Source: Carposina sasakii
Taxonomy: Eukaryota > Arthropoda > Insecta > Lepidoptera > Carposinidae
Reading direction: 5' to 3'
Assembly: GCA_014607495.2 (NCBI GenBank)
Contig: CP053161.1
Coordinates: forward strand, 744,001 to 808,000
DNA: 64,000 nt
In this document: positions 1-10,663 of the stretch, in pieces
Layout: the number at the start of each line of letters is the position of its first letter
Position numbering within the stretch: position 1 is the first letter of the stretch
Notes under the pieces: model-generated
Seen by the model: the letters and a program-made list of their open reading frames with translations, nothing else
The model's database searches: none
Told to the model about the DNA's origin: nothing
Position numbers and translations under genes: made by a program

Positions 1-320
1 GGGGAGGTCCTGCCTTCCCCTTGTCTATTGCGTTCCCTACTGAGGAACTCCTCGCAACCTTTGCTGCGCCTCTCGTATCCCCTGTCTTTGGGGATGCGCT
101 TGCTCTGCGTGGGGGAGGTCCACCCGCCGGAGATCTCACTCCAGACATCATCTCAAAAGAAGGTGAATAAGGACTAAATATATAATAAGTTCTGGCACCC
201 TTGTGCCGGAGTTTAAAAGTCGCATAACTTGGGCAAGCTCTAGGAGTGCGCAAGTTTTAAATGCTCACCTTGACAATGAAAGTAATTGGATATTGAGGAC
301 GGCTTGGCAGGGCACAACTA
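1..320. other. Left edge of window, no gene recognised
   Basis: The first 150 bases are GC-rich compared with the rest of the window and look like the tail of an unidentified repeat or transcript; no coding frame is convincing. A small inverted repeat (GGCACCCTTGTGCC) lies near 195-208. From about 215 the sequence is AT-rich upstream DNA of the first cuticle gene. Confidence 0.4.
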
Positions 321-324
321 CTCA

Positions 325-361
325 TATAAAAACCGGACCACAATTACTGTCATTATTCAGT
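325..361 (+). promoter_or_regulatory. Core promoter of first cuticle gene (TATA + initiator)
   Basis: TATAAAAA lies at 325-332, and an arthropod-type initiator TCAGT at 357-361 is about 34 bases downstream, the normal TATA-to-start distance. The ATG follows at 384, so the 5' UTR would be about 25 bases. Confidence 0.75.
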
Positions 362-383
362 TGCCAACATTAGAAGCATCAAC

Positions 384-1462
384 ATGTACGCTAAGGTGGG
401 TTTGGAAACAATTATGTGTACCTATAGTTTAATATGAACTAATCAATTGGATTTGGAAATCGATCGTTGTCATAAAATCATAAGTGACACGTGATAAAAT
501 ATAAATCAAATGTGGGCTACTGGCCAGCAGGAGCTCCATCGCTGGCAGACATGTGACTAAAAGACTTGTCATGTTGCTAATCTGGATCTAAGCTTTACGC
601 TGCTTGACCACCCCTTTGAATATAGACTGTTTTGTTTATCATACTAAGTAACATAGTAAAGACTTTTAGAATCCAGCTTTACACACTTGATTTAACTTTT
701 TAGGTGATCATCGCTCTCTGCGCTTTGGGCTTCGCCCATGGTGGCAACATCGCCGCCTACAGTGCCCCAGCCATCGTCACCAAGACCATTGCGCCTGCAG
801 TTTCCTCTTACTCTTCCTACTCTACCCACACCGCCCATGGCTCCCCCGTCGCGTACGCAGCTGCTCCAGCTGTCGCCACCTACGCTGCAGCCCCAGCTGT
901 TGCTACCTACGCTGCTGCCCCAGCTGTCGCTACATACGCTGCTGCCCCAGCCGTCGCCACTTACGCTGCTGCCCCTGTAGTCACCAAGACCATTGCCCCT
1001 GCTGTCACCTCCTACTCTTCTTACTCCACCCAGACCGCCCACGGTTCTCCCGTCGCAACTTACGCTGCTGCCCCAGTGTACGCTAAGGCTGCCTATGCCG
1101 CCCCCGTTACCACTTACGCTGCTGCACCAGTATATGCTAAGGCTGCCTATGCCGCCCCTGTTGCCACCTACGCTGCAGCTCCCGCCGTCGTAACCAAGAC
1201 CATTGCCCCTGCTGTGTCCTCTGTGTCTTCTTACTCCTCCCAGACCTCTCACGGATACGCCGCTGCTCCTGTGGCCACTTACGCCGCTGCCCCCGTAGCG
1301 ACCTACGCTGCTGCCCCCGTTATCGCTAAGGCCGCATACGCCGCCCCAGTAGCGCACTACGCCGCGGCTGCCCCCGTACTGAAATCAGCTGTCGCGTACT
1401 CCGCCGCCCCCGCTGTCTCTCACATCTCTTACAGCGGACTTGGTGCCAGCTATGCTTGGTAA
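384..1462 (+). CDS. Cuticular protein, Ala/Pro/Tyr-rich (cuticle protein 16.5-like)
   Basis: Predicted secreted structural protein of the cuticle, 256 residues. Exon 1 is 384-395 (M-Y-A-K); the intron is 396-703 (GTGGGT...TTTTAG, 308 bp, phase 0); exon 2 is 704-1462. The signal peptide spans the splice and ends near A-H-G, about residue 17. The mature part is almost entirely [14 protein letters not shown] and [16 protein letters not shown] modules, including four exact-length 27-base repeats, with no charged globular domain. It ends in [11 protein letters not shown], the signature shared with three neighbours. An AATAAA signal lies at 1509-1514. The open frame alone has no ATG at its beginning, which is why exon 1 is needed. 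No chitin-binding Rebers-Riddiford motif is visible, so the class is a low-complexity cuticle protein. The exact role in the cuticle is inferred. Confidence 0.87.
866..973 (+). repeat. Four tandem 27-base coding repeats
   Basis: Four adjacent 27-base units each encode PAVATYAAA with only synonymous or near-synonymous differences. They lie in frame inside the first cuticle gene, so copy-number change would lengthen or shorten the protein by nine residues without a frameshift. Confidence 0.85.
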
Positions 1463-1570
1463 ACTGAATCATAACTTATTTATTTAAAGACAGTTTAATA
1501 AGTATGTAAATAAATGAATTTTATTTTTAATCTTTGTTTTTGTACTGTACCTTTGCTACACATCCATCAC

Positions 1571-1846
1571 ATCAGCCTATTGCAGTCCACTTCTGGACGT
1601 ATGCCTCCCACAGAGCACGCCAAAAGGCGTATAGGGAGTATAAGCCATATAGGGGGCTTTTTGCTCATAGTCACCACGCTCTGTACAGGCGGGTTGGTGA
1701 CCGCAGTTTGATTTTCGAACTATGTTGTCAACAAGGGCGGCGCTGCTTCCTACCTCCCGAAAACCTTTTCTTAATCGACTCTTACCATATCCACGGGCAG
1801 ACGTGATTGATGAAGTGATGATATTCCACTCTGCCGACACCACATG
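1571..1846 (-). repeat. SINE-like repeat with RTE-type 3' end (copy 1)
   Basis: Reads on the minus strand from the CACGTGGTGCCGGCAG-like 5' end to the 3' end CTGCAATAGGCTGATG. At least five other copies or near-copies occur in this window at 6551, 22637, 23645, 31430 and 52414. It begins about 55 bases after the polyadenylation signal of the first cuticle gene. The tail of some copies is (GAT)n, as in RTE-type LINEs and their partners. The family name is not certain. Confidence 0.75.
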
Positions 1847-2039
1847 ATAACTCATCCATTACCTATGATTTATTTATCGGTGTCACTGCATACAAATATG
1901 TTACCTAGTTTTAAAATTAGGCGTTATTCAATGAAACAGACTTTACCATATCTACAATCGTGCTAAGACAATGTAACATCGTTTGCATAGACTTTCCTTG
2001 TCGCAATAGACCCACGAATACGCGTAGAGGTTGAAATAC

Positions 2040-2625
2040 CTAATACATAATCTATACTATACCTATATAATAATAATATAAGAGGTAAAATTTGTGTGTT
2101 TGTATATTTGTCAAATTGTAAGGGGTAATCTCGGGATCTACTGAACCGATTTTAAAAATTCTTTCACCGTTAGAATCCTTATTGGACCTGGATGAACATA
2201 GACTATAAGAATTTCCCGATATTCCCACGGGAAGGCGACCAACGGGAATTTAATATTTTTTTACGAAAACCGCTATACACATGAAGCTGAAATCGGGCAT
2301 ATATGTTCATTGGGGACAACGAGGAAGGACTAAAAACTGATTTCCCGAAATTCCCACGGGAAGGGGACAAACGGGAATTCATAATTTTTACGAGAACCGC
2401 TATACATATGAAGCTGAAATCGGGCATATATGTTCATTGGGGACAACGAGGAAGGACTAAAAGGGGAAGGGGACTTCAAACGAATTTCCCGATATTTCCA
2501 CGGGAAGGGGACAAACGGGAATTCATTTTTTTACGACAACTGCGATACATATGAATTTGAAATTGGACCTATATGTTCATTATCACATTATCTAAGCCCC
2601 TTGGGCCGACTTTAAAATAAGTAGG
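2040..2625 (+). mobile_element. Truncated Helitron-like element with internal tandem units
   Basis: Shares the 5' part (ACTGAACCGATTTTAAAAAT, then the TTTCACCGTTAGAATCC block) and the internal unit of about 125 bases (GGGCATATATGTTCATTGGG ... TTCCCGAAATTCCCACGGGA) with the more complete element at 5217-6010. Here about three units are present and the usual 3' end with GCGGGCGTCC..CTAGT is missing. No protein is encoded; short open frames across the units are by-products of the repeat. Confidence 0.65.
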
Positions 2626-2895
2626 CTTGATCATATCCCAATGATAATAATAATAAAGTTCTTTTTATTGCACGTCTAAAGGTTTGTACAATGGCGGACT
2701 TAATGCTATTCAGCATTCTCTACCAGTCAACCAATATTTGTGGTGAGAATGATGGGTGGACTTATTAAAGTCGATAATGCATCTTTATCTTAGAGGTGTA
2801 TCGATGTTTCTGAAGGTCCTGCAGTTCTGGCTACCACATTTCATCATATAGGATATCCTTCAGCCACGTTTAGAAAAGCGGGGATCGATGTAAAT

Positions 2896-3089
2896 CAGTG
2901 GTTCCCAAAGTGGTCCAGGTGGACCCCCAGGGGTCCACAGGAGACTCGATGGAGGTCTACGTTGACGTAAAAAAATGGGGGTTCGTTCACAATTAATACG
3001 TAGATAATGTGGTGTAGGCCTGTAGGGGTCCACCAGAACCAGTTAACTTTTGATAGGGGTCTATGACAAAAAAAGATTGAGAACCCCTG
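2896..3089. mobile_element. hAT-type MITE with 8-bp target duplication
   Basis: Terminal inverted repeats CAGTGGTTCCCAAAGTGG and CAGGGGTTCTCAATCTT (read inward) are hAT-like. The direct repeat ATGTAAAT flanks it exactly at 2888-2895 and 3090-3097. At 194 bp it is a non-autonomous insertion. Confidence 0.88.
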
Positions 3090-3097
3090 ATGTAAAT

Positions 3098-3230
3098 GAT
3101 CAGTGACAAGTTTCTAGCTTATAGCCGGAGATATGCCTGAGTTCCTTAGTCGATTCTTATGACGTATCTGGAAGGAGATGCAGTTGATAAATTTTAGTGA
3201 AGTGTGCTGATGCGGGCACAGGACTCAAAC
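3098..3230 (+). repeat. Dispersed repeat (TGATCAGTGACAAGTT family)
   Basis: Block beginning GATCAGTGACAAGTT and containing ACGACGTATC/ACGACATGCACGGAAGGA-type sequence. Related copies are at 20957-20985, 23155-23265 (minus), 28917-29045 and 54885-55005. No coding sequence is recognised; the class is unknown. Confidence 0.55.
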
Positions 3231-3424
3231 TTCAGAATTGCTATTAGGTCCAGTTCCCGTGAGAATTTCGGGATATCCTTTCATGTCGAATGCCTAACTC
3301 GAATATCATAATAAAAAAAAAAAAAATAAAACATACCCTACAACTTATTACTGAAGGATCAAAGCTTTGCTGAGGGTCGTTTACAGTTTTTTATTTGAAA
3401 AATTATTAATAAAGACATGAAAAA

Positions 3425-3505
3425 AATTCTTCACCCGAGTTGGTATCGAACCCACGACCTCTGCATTCCGTGCTAGTGCTCTTACCACTGAGCTACCGGG
3501 TCTTT
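3425..3505 (-). repeat. tRNA-like SINE head
   Basis: On the minus strand this reads like a tRNA 5' half plus a box B (GGGTTCGATACCAACTCGGG-like), followed by GTGAAGAATTTTTT. Copies with the same tRNA-like block are at 7936-8035 (plus) and, truncated, at 52700-52752. No closed acceptor stem is seen, so this is a tRNA-derived SINE rather than a tRNA gene. Confidence 0.6.
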
Positions 3506-5216
3506 TATTTATATTTATTTTTTGAGTTTTTTATAGTTATTTGACTTTTATAGTTATTGATCTACTTGTATGTTACTTTTTTACGCCTTTACTTATACAT
3601 TTGGTGTACTCGTAATGATTTCCTACTTAAATCCCGAGTTTTTCTAATAGATATTTTATGTTTATTATTTTTTCTTCATAAAATACGTGTGGGTAATGAG
3701 AATCGGGTGATCCCATTGCCCGCTAGTGACCGCCATCTAAAGAAAAAGATAGGGGAAAGGAAAAATATACAGGGTGATTTTTGGTCGTCAACGTTCCCGA
3801 AATTTTGTTATGAGGCGGTTGCAATAAAATTTTTGTTAATTTTAGCTTTTGAATTCTAATTCTTGCTTAAGTGACCCCCATTACCCAATCTTACAACCCC
3901 TTAATACCCCTACAACGTGACGACACTCTTTAAGTAGCTTATATGCGCGTAAAAGAACTTTTGTTCTACAGCTATAATAAATATTGCATTTATAAATATG
4001 GTCACGAGACAAAAGTTGCTTTAAATGATGCAGGTGGACATGTGAAGTTGTAATTTTCAATTAATTTCAAATTTGAAAAATGAACTTTCCCACTTAACTT
4101 TGAAGGCTTATTACAACCTCATTTGGACACATAATCAAATTCTACATTTACAGATAGGTATCATTTTGATGATTTATTATGATAAGCATAAAATGTTATT
4201 AATATTCAACCATAGGAAACTACCCCATTTCATTCAGGCCCAGCATTTGTGTAATGTATCTATATTTTTGTTTTTTTTTTACATTCCTGTCATGCATGCC
4301 GACTCTATTATGATCATAAACCTGCGAGATCGTTATAGAACCTAACCGAATAAATAATTTTATTGCTTACTTGTATTATATGGGCCACTGATATTTGTCT
4401 GGAATTTAATACAGACTACCTAGAGATAATAATGACAGACATAATATTTTTACGGAAGTGAGAGGCTATGTTTTTTGAAACTTAGATTATCCCAAATATT
4501 TGAAATACAATGTTTGTTCTATTATTTGTTTGTTACCTCTCACCCGTAAACTAATCTTCTTGAAATTTTGCATATACATGGTTGAGAATGCGGAGAAAGA
4601 CATAGGCCACATTTTGTAGTGGTGTAGGAAGAAGTCGCGGGCGTCCCTAGCGTCTCCTATTTACAGTGCAATTGATACATAGATTAAATTGGTATACCTA
4701 CTTAATGTAAGTATACCAAGGCATAGCTGCAGTTGTTTTGGTAACCATTACAGAAAAGGCTGATTTAGTGTTAGGCTGCCGTTTCACCAGAGATATGCTA
4801 ATGCTGAGTTGCTACGGGGATGCATATGTAATCCACTAGTCGTATTCCATTGTCTATGGTGTCAATAAACTTGATTTGAGGATATCAAAAAATCAAAAAA
4901 AATAAAAAATCGTTTATTTTCACAAAAATCATACACTTGGTGTAGTAAACTCGCTGCCTTCCACACTAGGATACCCTGTGCTGTGGAATTCAGCGTCTTC
5001 CTCTCATGCTAATAACAGTTTGTTACATTCATTTGTATACTATGCCAACAGTAAAATTACATACCTATAACAAACATATCAAACGCATATGAGCTTGTAT
5101 GACCAACAAATCGAGATTTACGTTGGCCTTTTTTATTGTTGAATGGAAATATCGATACCCCACTGGAAAAGCGCCCATGAGCAGATTGTCACAATTTCGA
5201 GGTTTGATTACATCTA
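3506..5216. other. Gene-free AT-rich DNA
   Basis: No supported gene. A short TACAGGGTGATTTTTGG block near 3770 resembles the end of the MITE at 50317-50701. The segment 3930-4075 is the inverse of 30975-31135 (shared CATATTTATAAA, CAAAAGTT and CACCTGCATCATTTA blocks), so it is a dispersed repeat. The open frames here are AT-rich chance frames. Confidence 0.5.
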
Positions 5217-6010
5217 CACTAATATTATAAAGAGGAAAACTTTGTTTGGTTGGTTGTAATGAATAGGCTCAAAAACTACTGGACCGATTTCAAAAATTCT
5301 TTCACCGTTAGAATCCTTATTGGACCTGGATGAACATAGGCTATAAGAATTTCCCGATATTCCCACGGGAAGGCGACCAACGGGAATTCTATATTTTTTA
5401 CGAAAACCGCTATACATATGAAGCTGAAATCGGGCATATATGTTCATTGGGGACAGCGAGGGAGGACTAAAAACGGATTTCCCGAAATTCCCACGGGAAG
5501 GGGACAAACGGGAATTCATAGTTTTTACGAAAACCGCTATACATATGAAGCTGAAATCGGGCATATATGTTCATTGGGGACAGCGAGGGAGGACTAAAAA
5601 CGGATTTCCCGAAATTCCCACGGGAAGGGGACAAACGGGAATTCATAGTTTTTACGAAAACCGCTATACATATGAAGCTGAAATTGGGCATATATGTTCA
5701 TTAGGGACTGCGAGGAAACACTAGAACGGATTTCCCGAAATTCCCACGGGAAGGAGACCAACGGGAATTATTTATTTTTTACGAAAACGGTTAAACATGT
5801 GAATCTGAAGTTGAGCATATATGTTTATTTGGGACCCCGAGGAAGCACTGGGAACGGATTTCCCGAAATTCCCACGGGAAGGGGACAAACGTGAATTAAT
5901 TTTTTACGACAACCGCGATAACATATAGGCTACTTTTTACACTTAACATATAGGCTACTTTTTATTTTTTCTGTAGTCCACGCGGACGGAGTCGCGGGCG
6001 TCCACTAGTA
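5217..6010 (+). mobile_element. Helitron/Lep1-like non-autonomous element carrying about five tandem units
   Basis: Left end CTACACTAATATTATAAAG and right end GTCGCGGGCGTCCACTAGT are the ends of the abundant lepidopteran Helitron-like family; the GTCCACGCGGACGGAGTCGCGGGC part can fold as a small 3' hairpin. Between them lie about five units of roughly 127 bases with GGGCATATATGTTCATT and TTCCCACGGGAAGGGGACAA. No replicase or helicase frame is present, so mobility would depend on a partner. Confidence 0.75.
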
Positions 6011-6195
6011 TTCAATAAGATTAAGGAATTAGACGAGTAAATACTTACCCTGACATTATTAAGCCTGACCATTTGGCTTCACCAAGCCCAATGTAACTCT
6101 TAACGCAAGAGTCATAAAGTAGTGCTTCAATGTCACATGCACTAGTTTTGCGCGAATGTACATCGAGGAGCTAACATACCTGTTTCTCGAAGTTG

Positions 6196-6202
6196 TATAA
6201 AA
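6196..6202 (+). promoter_or_regulatory. TATA box of second cuticle gene
   Basis: TATAAAA, 60 bases before the ATG at 6256, the same spacing as in the other cuticle genes of this cluster. Confidence 0.7.
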
Positions 6203-6255
6203 GTTGATGTAAATGGAATTCAAATTATTCGGACACCAAAATACACAGAACAAAC

Positions 6256-7711
6256 ATGTACGGAAAGGTACGGCTTATTTAAAATATTATTTTTTAAAAT
6301 AAAATAGTAAATGGAGTGCAAATGGGATCATCAGGATGGGTGCATCAGCGCTTTCTGCGCACAGTCTCAATTCATTAGTATTGTGCTTTTTACTTTCTAT
6401 CTGAGTGATCTTCAACGACGACTATTAAGGCGAAAATTTTATGAAATAAACGAAGATCCTCATTACATGGAATTTAATGTGCTTTGTAAAATGGATAAAA
6501 CTTTTGAAACTGAAATTACGAAAGCATTACTGCACAATCGAAATGTCTCGTCTTCAGCCTATTGCAGTCCACTGCTGAACGTAGGCCTCTCCCAGGGCAC
6601 GCCACATGGCTACTACCACAGGGGATTTATGCCCATAGTCACCACGCTGGGCAGGCGGGTTGGTGACCGTAGTGTGATTTTCGGACTATGTTGTCAGCAC
6701 GGGAGGCGCAGCTGCCCGCCTCACAGAAACCCTTAATCGCCTCGTACGATACCCACGGGCAAGCACGGGGTAGAACAAACTACTATACCGGCACCACGTG
6801 GCGTAATCATCGAAATGTAATTCACATTAAATTTGTATTTGAATATTCTTTAAAGAAAATAGGTACAAAAATTTACCAAAAATAGTAAATGTCGATAGTG
6901 TTCCGTAAACCACTTTAAACTCTATTTCTTTTTGCAGGTCATTATCTTCCTCTGCGCTGCAGGCATCGCATCAGCTGGCAACCTCCTTGCCTCACCACTT
7001 GCCTACAGCTCACCAGCAGTCTCATCTTTATCCTACGCCACACAATATGCTGCTCCACTGGCGTATCCCGCACCGGTAGTAAAGTCTCTGTCACCAGCTG
7101 TGTCATACCAATCTATCTCCGCTCCTGTATCCTACGCTGCGGCGGCACCCATCTACTCTAAGACTATCGCCCCAGTTGCATCCTATGCTGCACCTGCAAT
7201 TTCCTACTCTGCTCCATTAGTAGCAAAATCTCTTTCTCCCGCTGTGTCTTACCAATCGATATCTCATTCCGCTCCTTTAACTTATTCCGCACCATTGGTA
7301 GCAAAATCGTTACCAGCTGTATCCTATTCGGCTCCCTTGTCTTACGCTGCGGCATCTCCAGTCTACGCTAAAAGTATTGCACCATTATCTTACCAGGCCT
7401 ACTCAGCTACTCCAGTTGCATATTCCACTGGACCAATCATCACCAAGACTATTGCCTCGCCTGCAGTATCTTATTCATCCGTGGCTCATGCGGCACCTGC
7501 CTATGCAAAGACTATCGCAGCTCCTGTATACGCAAAGACTATTGCCGCACCCGCATTAGCAACATACGCTGCTCCAGCTGCTTATTCATCATACGCCCCT
7601 GCCGTGTCAGCATATGCAGCGCCTGTCCTCAAGTCAGCGATCTCCTACTCAGCAGCTCCTGCTGTTTCCCATGTTTCATACTCCGCTCTCGGAGCTAACT
7701 ATGCCTGGTAA
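6256..7711 (+). CDS. Cuticular protein, Ala/Pro/Tyr/Ser-rich
   Basis: Predicted secreted cuticle protein of 261 residues. Exon 1 is 6256-6267 (M-Y-G-K), with donor GTACGG; the acceptor TTTTTGCAG ends at 6937; exon 2 is 6938-7711. The signal peptide is MYGKVIIFLCAAGIASA, with cleavage expected after about residue 17. The mature chain is made of SYAAP, AKSLSPAVSYQSIS, YAKTIA and ASPVYAK modules, and ends in [18 protein letters not shown] followed by YSALGANYAW. It is the closest relative of the gene at 19240-20079 (same exon 1 peptide, same SLSPAVSYQSIS module). The 670-bp intron contains a SINE-like insertion. AATAAA lies at 7791-7796. Family assignment rests on composition and gene structure; the exact role in cuticle is inferred. 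Confidence 0.87.
6551..6802 (-). repeat. SINE-like repeat inside intron of second cuticle gene (copy 2)
   Basis: Same family as 1571-1846, in the same minus orientation, ending at CACCACGTGGCG. It supplies more than a third of the 670-bp first intron. Splice sites and exons are not touched. Confidence 0.75.
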
Positions 7712-7935
7712 TCTAGTCACTGCCAAGTTACCGAAGATTTATTTATAGAGTTGTTTTTAATGTAGAGATATGAATAATGATTATGTTAAAAATAAACAAA
7801 ATACTCGATACTTACATTTATTTTTTATTTTCTACAAAATATCCTAAAAGTTTATACAAAGGAGGATTATCAGTAGCTCTTCCTCACAACTCTATTCACG
7901 TCTTAAATGAACCGAAAGCTATCAAATGCTGCGGA

Positions 7936-8035
7936 TCTGATATAGTGAAGTGATAGAGCACTAGCACGGTGTGCAGAGGTCGTGGGTTCGATTCCCACTC
8001 GGGTGAAGAATTTTTTCCATTTCTTTATTAATAGA
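7936..8035 (+). repeat. tRNA-like SINE copy
   Basis: GATAGAGCACTAGCACGGTG followed by a perfect box B-type GGGTTCGATTCCCA and then GTGAAGAATTTTTTCC. It is the inverse counterpart of 3425-3505. The anticodon-arm region and acceptor stem do not close into a tRNA, so it is called tRNA-derived. Confidence 0.6.
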
Positions 8036-8047
8036 GTAATATTTTGT

Positions 8048-8228
8048 ACTAGTGGACGCCCGCGACTCCGTCCGCGTGGAGAACAGAAAAAACAATATGT
8101 TAAAATTATCCGGGATAAAAACAGTTTCCCGGGATAAAAAGCCTATATGTTAAGTGGGACCTGTCACAATATATTCCTGCATCGAAATCGGTTCAGCCGT
8201 TTCTGAGATTAGCGTGCATTATATTATT
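8048..8228 (-). mobile_element. Helitron-like fragment
   Basis: Begins with ACTAGTGGACGCCCGCGACT (the inverse of the family 3' end) and continues through the GGGATAAAAAGCCTATATGT block and GTTCAGCCGTTTCTGAGATT. Its 5' end is lost at the next repeat. Confidence 0.7.
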
Positions 8229-8235
8229 ATATTAT

Positions 8236-8370
8236 TATTATTAAAAAATGCACAGACAAATCGACAAACAGACAGAAATTAAAAAATCTGTTGATAAAGG
8301 TCTCCTATAATATTTTTTCTCATATATCTTCCATGTACAGACAGCGATCTGTTACATTTTTATTATATGA
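8236..8370 (-). repeat. Dispersed repeat (GATCGCTGTCTGTACATGG family)
   Basis: Inverse copy of 30106-30260; both share the blocks GACAGCGATCTGTTAC, ATATATCTTCCATGTAC and TAAAGGTCTCCTATAATATT. No coding sequence. Confidence 0.65.
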
Positions 8371-8638
8371 AATACTCGTACATGTACGTTGTACATTGTA
8401 TAGATGGCCATTTTACGTATGTACATAATTATTAATATTACTATATTTTACTTTAGTAGTTAGTTTAAAACGAAATAATACAGAAAGTTCTAAATGTTTT
8501 CTTTTTTTTAAAATGCAATATTGCAATAGCGTGAATTTGTTTGTTACATCTTCATTCAAAACCGACAAGAAGTCCTCTTCTTCACTCACTCCACTCTTAC
8601 AAAAAATATGGGTCTCCGATAGAAACTGTAATAAGTAT

Positions 8639-8749
8639 TATGGTCGTACATTTCCCTTTCTCCCTCAGTCATTTATTTTAAGAACGGAGAGGGATAGATT
8701 AGACTAAGATTAAGTTTACGTTTAAATTTAACGGTCATAAACGACCATA
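8639..8749. mobile_element. Small MITE-like inverted repeat
   Basis: TATGGTCGT and ACGACCATA bound a segment containing TTTAAGAACGGAGAGGGATAGA, also found in the larger MITE at 42864-43010. Degenerate short copy. Confidence 0.5.
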
Positions 8750-9012
8750 TTAAAAGCTAATATACTCTCTCATAATCTTGTTGAGAAATAAAAGTTTTCA
8801 ACAATATCAATTAGGCAATAATGATGGCTGGACGATCTAATTGATCTCGCTTTTCTTAGTACGTCTTACGTATACCCAACGAAATTCGATTGTTCGTGTT
8901 GTATAATTCTTGGCACATTGGTGTTTGCTGAAATAGGTCTATTCCACTATATTCAATATATTGGGTGATCAAAGTGGAATAGACCATGACTATTTTAAAT
9001 AAATAAAATTAT

Positions 9013-9354
9013 ACAGAGTGAAAGTGATCATGATTCTGAGGCGAAACCACTGAAAATTGTGTAATTCGAATAAGTGACTTAAAAACAAAATTTTGCGCTC
9101 AAGAAAGTTCAATTTACTGATCAACCCCGATGGAGAATCACAAGTGATCCAAAAAACAGCAATGTGTCACACAATAACCAACAAGCCCATTTAACTAGTC
9201 ACTAAATAGCCCGATATACTTGGCGCGGAAAGCAAACATTGCGGATAATCAAATCAAAAATGCATCTCCTACGAGTAACAATACTGTCGTATAACTCAAA
9301 ACAATGGTACTTGCTGAGTGTTTCAGTATTTTCCTGGCTGTCACACACACCCTG
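9013..9354. mobile_element. MITE-like repeat ending ACACACCCTGTA
   Basis: Diverged counterpart of 21393-21811: both contain CACTGAAAATT, AAGTGATCCAAAAAACAG, GCGCGGAAAGCAAACATT and end in CTGGCTGTCAC.CACACCCTGTA. The left end here is poorly preserved. Confidence 0.65.
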
Positions 9355-9481
9355 TATTGACGGCAGTTTCCTGAGCCAAAAAAAGCGATAGAGGCAAACT
9401 TTATGAACATTGACCTTGAATGCGCAGAAACAAAATAAGACTGTTTTGCATACCAACAAAACAGTTATTATGTGTGTGAAG

Positions 9482-9642
9482 AAACACACAGCATTTGTTT
9501 GAAGAACGCATTGATAGACTTCGCCATAAACTAAGTAAATACACACACAACTTACCTCCACTTCACCTTACCATCTCTATGACCAGCAGAATGTGCCATG
9601 GACATCTGTCATAAGCACATCTGTCACTGTCAAGTTTCATAG
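9482..9642. repeat. Left inverted terminal repeat of DIRS element
   Basis: Inverse complement of 17338-17498 with no difference I can find over 161 bases. This is the 3' end of the minus-strand element. Confidence 0.88.
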
Positions 9643-9671
9643 TCTTCATCAAAACCAGCAAGGTCCTTGCT

Positions 9672-9768
9672 CAAATGCTGTGTGTTTCTTCACACACATA
9701 ATAACTGTTTTGTTGGTATGCAAAACAGTCTTATTATATGTGATCAAAACACACAGCATTTGTTTGAA
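9672..9768. repeat. Internal complementary region of DIRS element
   Basis: 9672-9732 is the inverse of the left outer extension (9437-9498 area) and 9733-9768 the inverse of the right outer extension. The two are joined at TCTTATTATAT, so the region represents a copy of a circle junction. Its edges, CAAATGCTGTGTGTTT and AAAACACACAGCATTTG, pair with each other. Confidence 0.85.
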
Positions 9769-10460
9769 GACTTGTTTGATCTCTGCTGGTGTAGGAATAT
9801 CTACAATGCTATGTGAAATTAAATCTAATGAACCAATATAATAATTTATTTGTTTTAATAACTCCTGTATTCAAATAAATTCTGTTATCCATTACTTACT
9901 AAGTTAACATTTTTGCTATAAGCCAGTAAATTCTCATTTACTTATACTTCTTTCTCACATTACAATAATAATTATAAAGGAAAAAATCTTACTTTTAATA
10001 TTCTAATAATAATTATGTTACCTTACACAAGAATACTGTGCTCCTAGAAAAAATAAAATATTTGAAAATTATTACATGCTCCAATGAGATCATACATTTC
10101 AATAATCAACAAAAGTTATATAAGTACTTATACATACTGATGAAGTTATGTAATAATAAATCTTCATTTGAAATTATTGTATTTTGTCTTTAAGTCTAAC
10201 TGTTTACAATAAAAACTTTGAAATGTGTGAGCACTTTTTTAATTTTCTATTTAGAATATCCATGGGTATATCTGTTACCACGCTTTTGTATGAAATAGCA
10301 GAACATACACTGCCAGAGGTGCGTCAATTTTAGCTTTTACAATCTAAACTTTTAAAATTAAGACCTTAGCTTGTGCAAATAAAGTACCTACCTATTTCAA
10401 AATTGAAGCACTCGGAAAGACACCTCCGAACTGGAGCTCTATAAGTTACCAATATAGCAC
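9769..10460. other. AT-rich 3' part of DIRS element, no recombinase found
   Basis: Expected location of remaining 3' coding or untranslated sequence. It is AT-rich, with stops in all frames and no tyrosine recombinase motif that I can see. A run of C at 10488-10498 lies just upstream in the remaining frame and may mark a slippage frameshift. Confidence 0.5.
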
Positions 10461-10663
10461 TCACCTACTATTGGATAGCACTTTATACCCCCCCCCCCCG
10501 ATTTTCCAAGCAAAAAGCTCCAGTAAATCCACCTGGGGTGGGCAGTTGCTTGTTGTGAGGTCTATGAGATTGGTCCTAAGGTTTTGTATGCGCACTGGTT
10601 CTGCTTGAGCTCGTGCCCGCAGATCCGCTAACCAGTAGCACTGGCTCCAATATGGAGCTATTA
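10461..10663 (-). pseudogene. Detached C-terminal part of DIRS RT/RNase H polyprotein
   Basis: On the minus strand this reads APYWSQCYWLADLRARAQ and continues to LLELFAWKIGGGG before a stop. It follows directly, in frame, from the IYII end of the main RT/RNase H frame when the inserted transposon 10667-14205 and one TTA copy are ignored. It is therefore the cut-off tail of that protein, not a separate gene. The apparent N-terminal residues of this open frame (10667-10763) belong to the inserted element. Confidence 0.8.

Noticed and set aside
692..1357. 221-residue Gly/Ser-rich frame on the minus strand opposite the first cuticle gene
   Set aside because: Antisense image of the GC-rich Ala/Pro/Tyr repeat codons; no start context, no promoter and no splice logic.
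2203..2615. Several 60-85 residue frames with PREGDKREFI-like repeats (also at 5214-5894)
   Set aside because: They come from the tandem units of Helitron-like elements, appear on both strands, and show no protein-like conservation.
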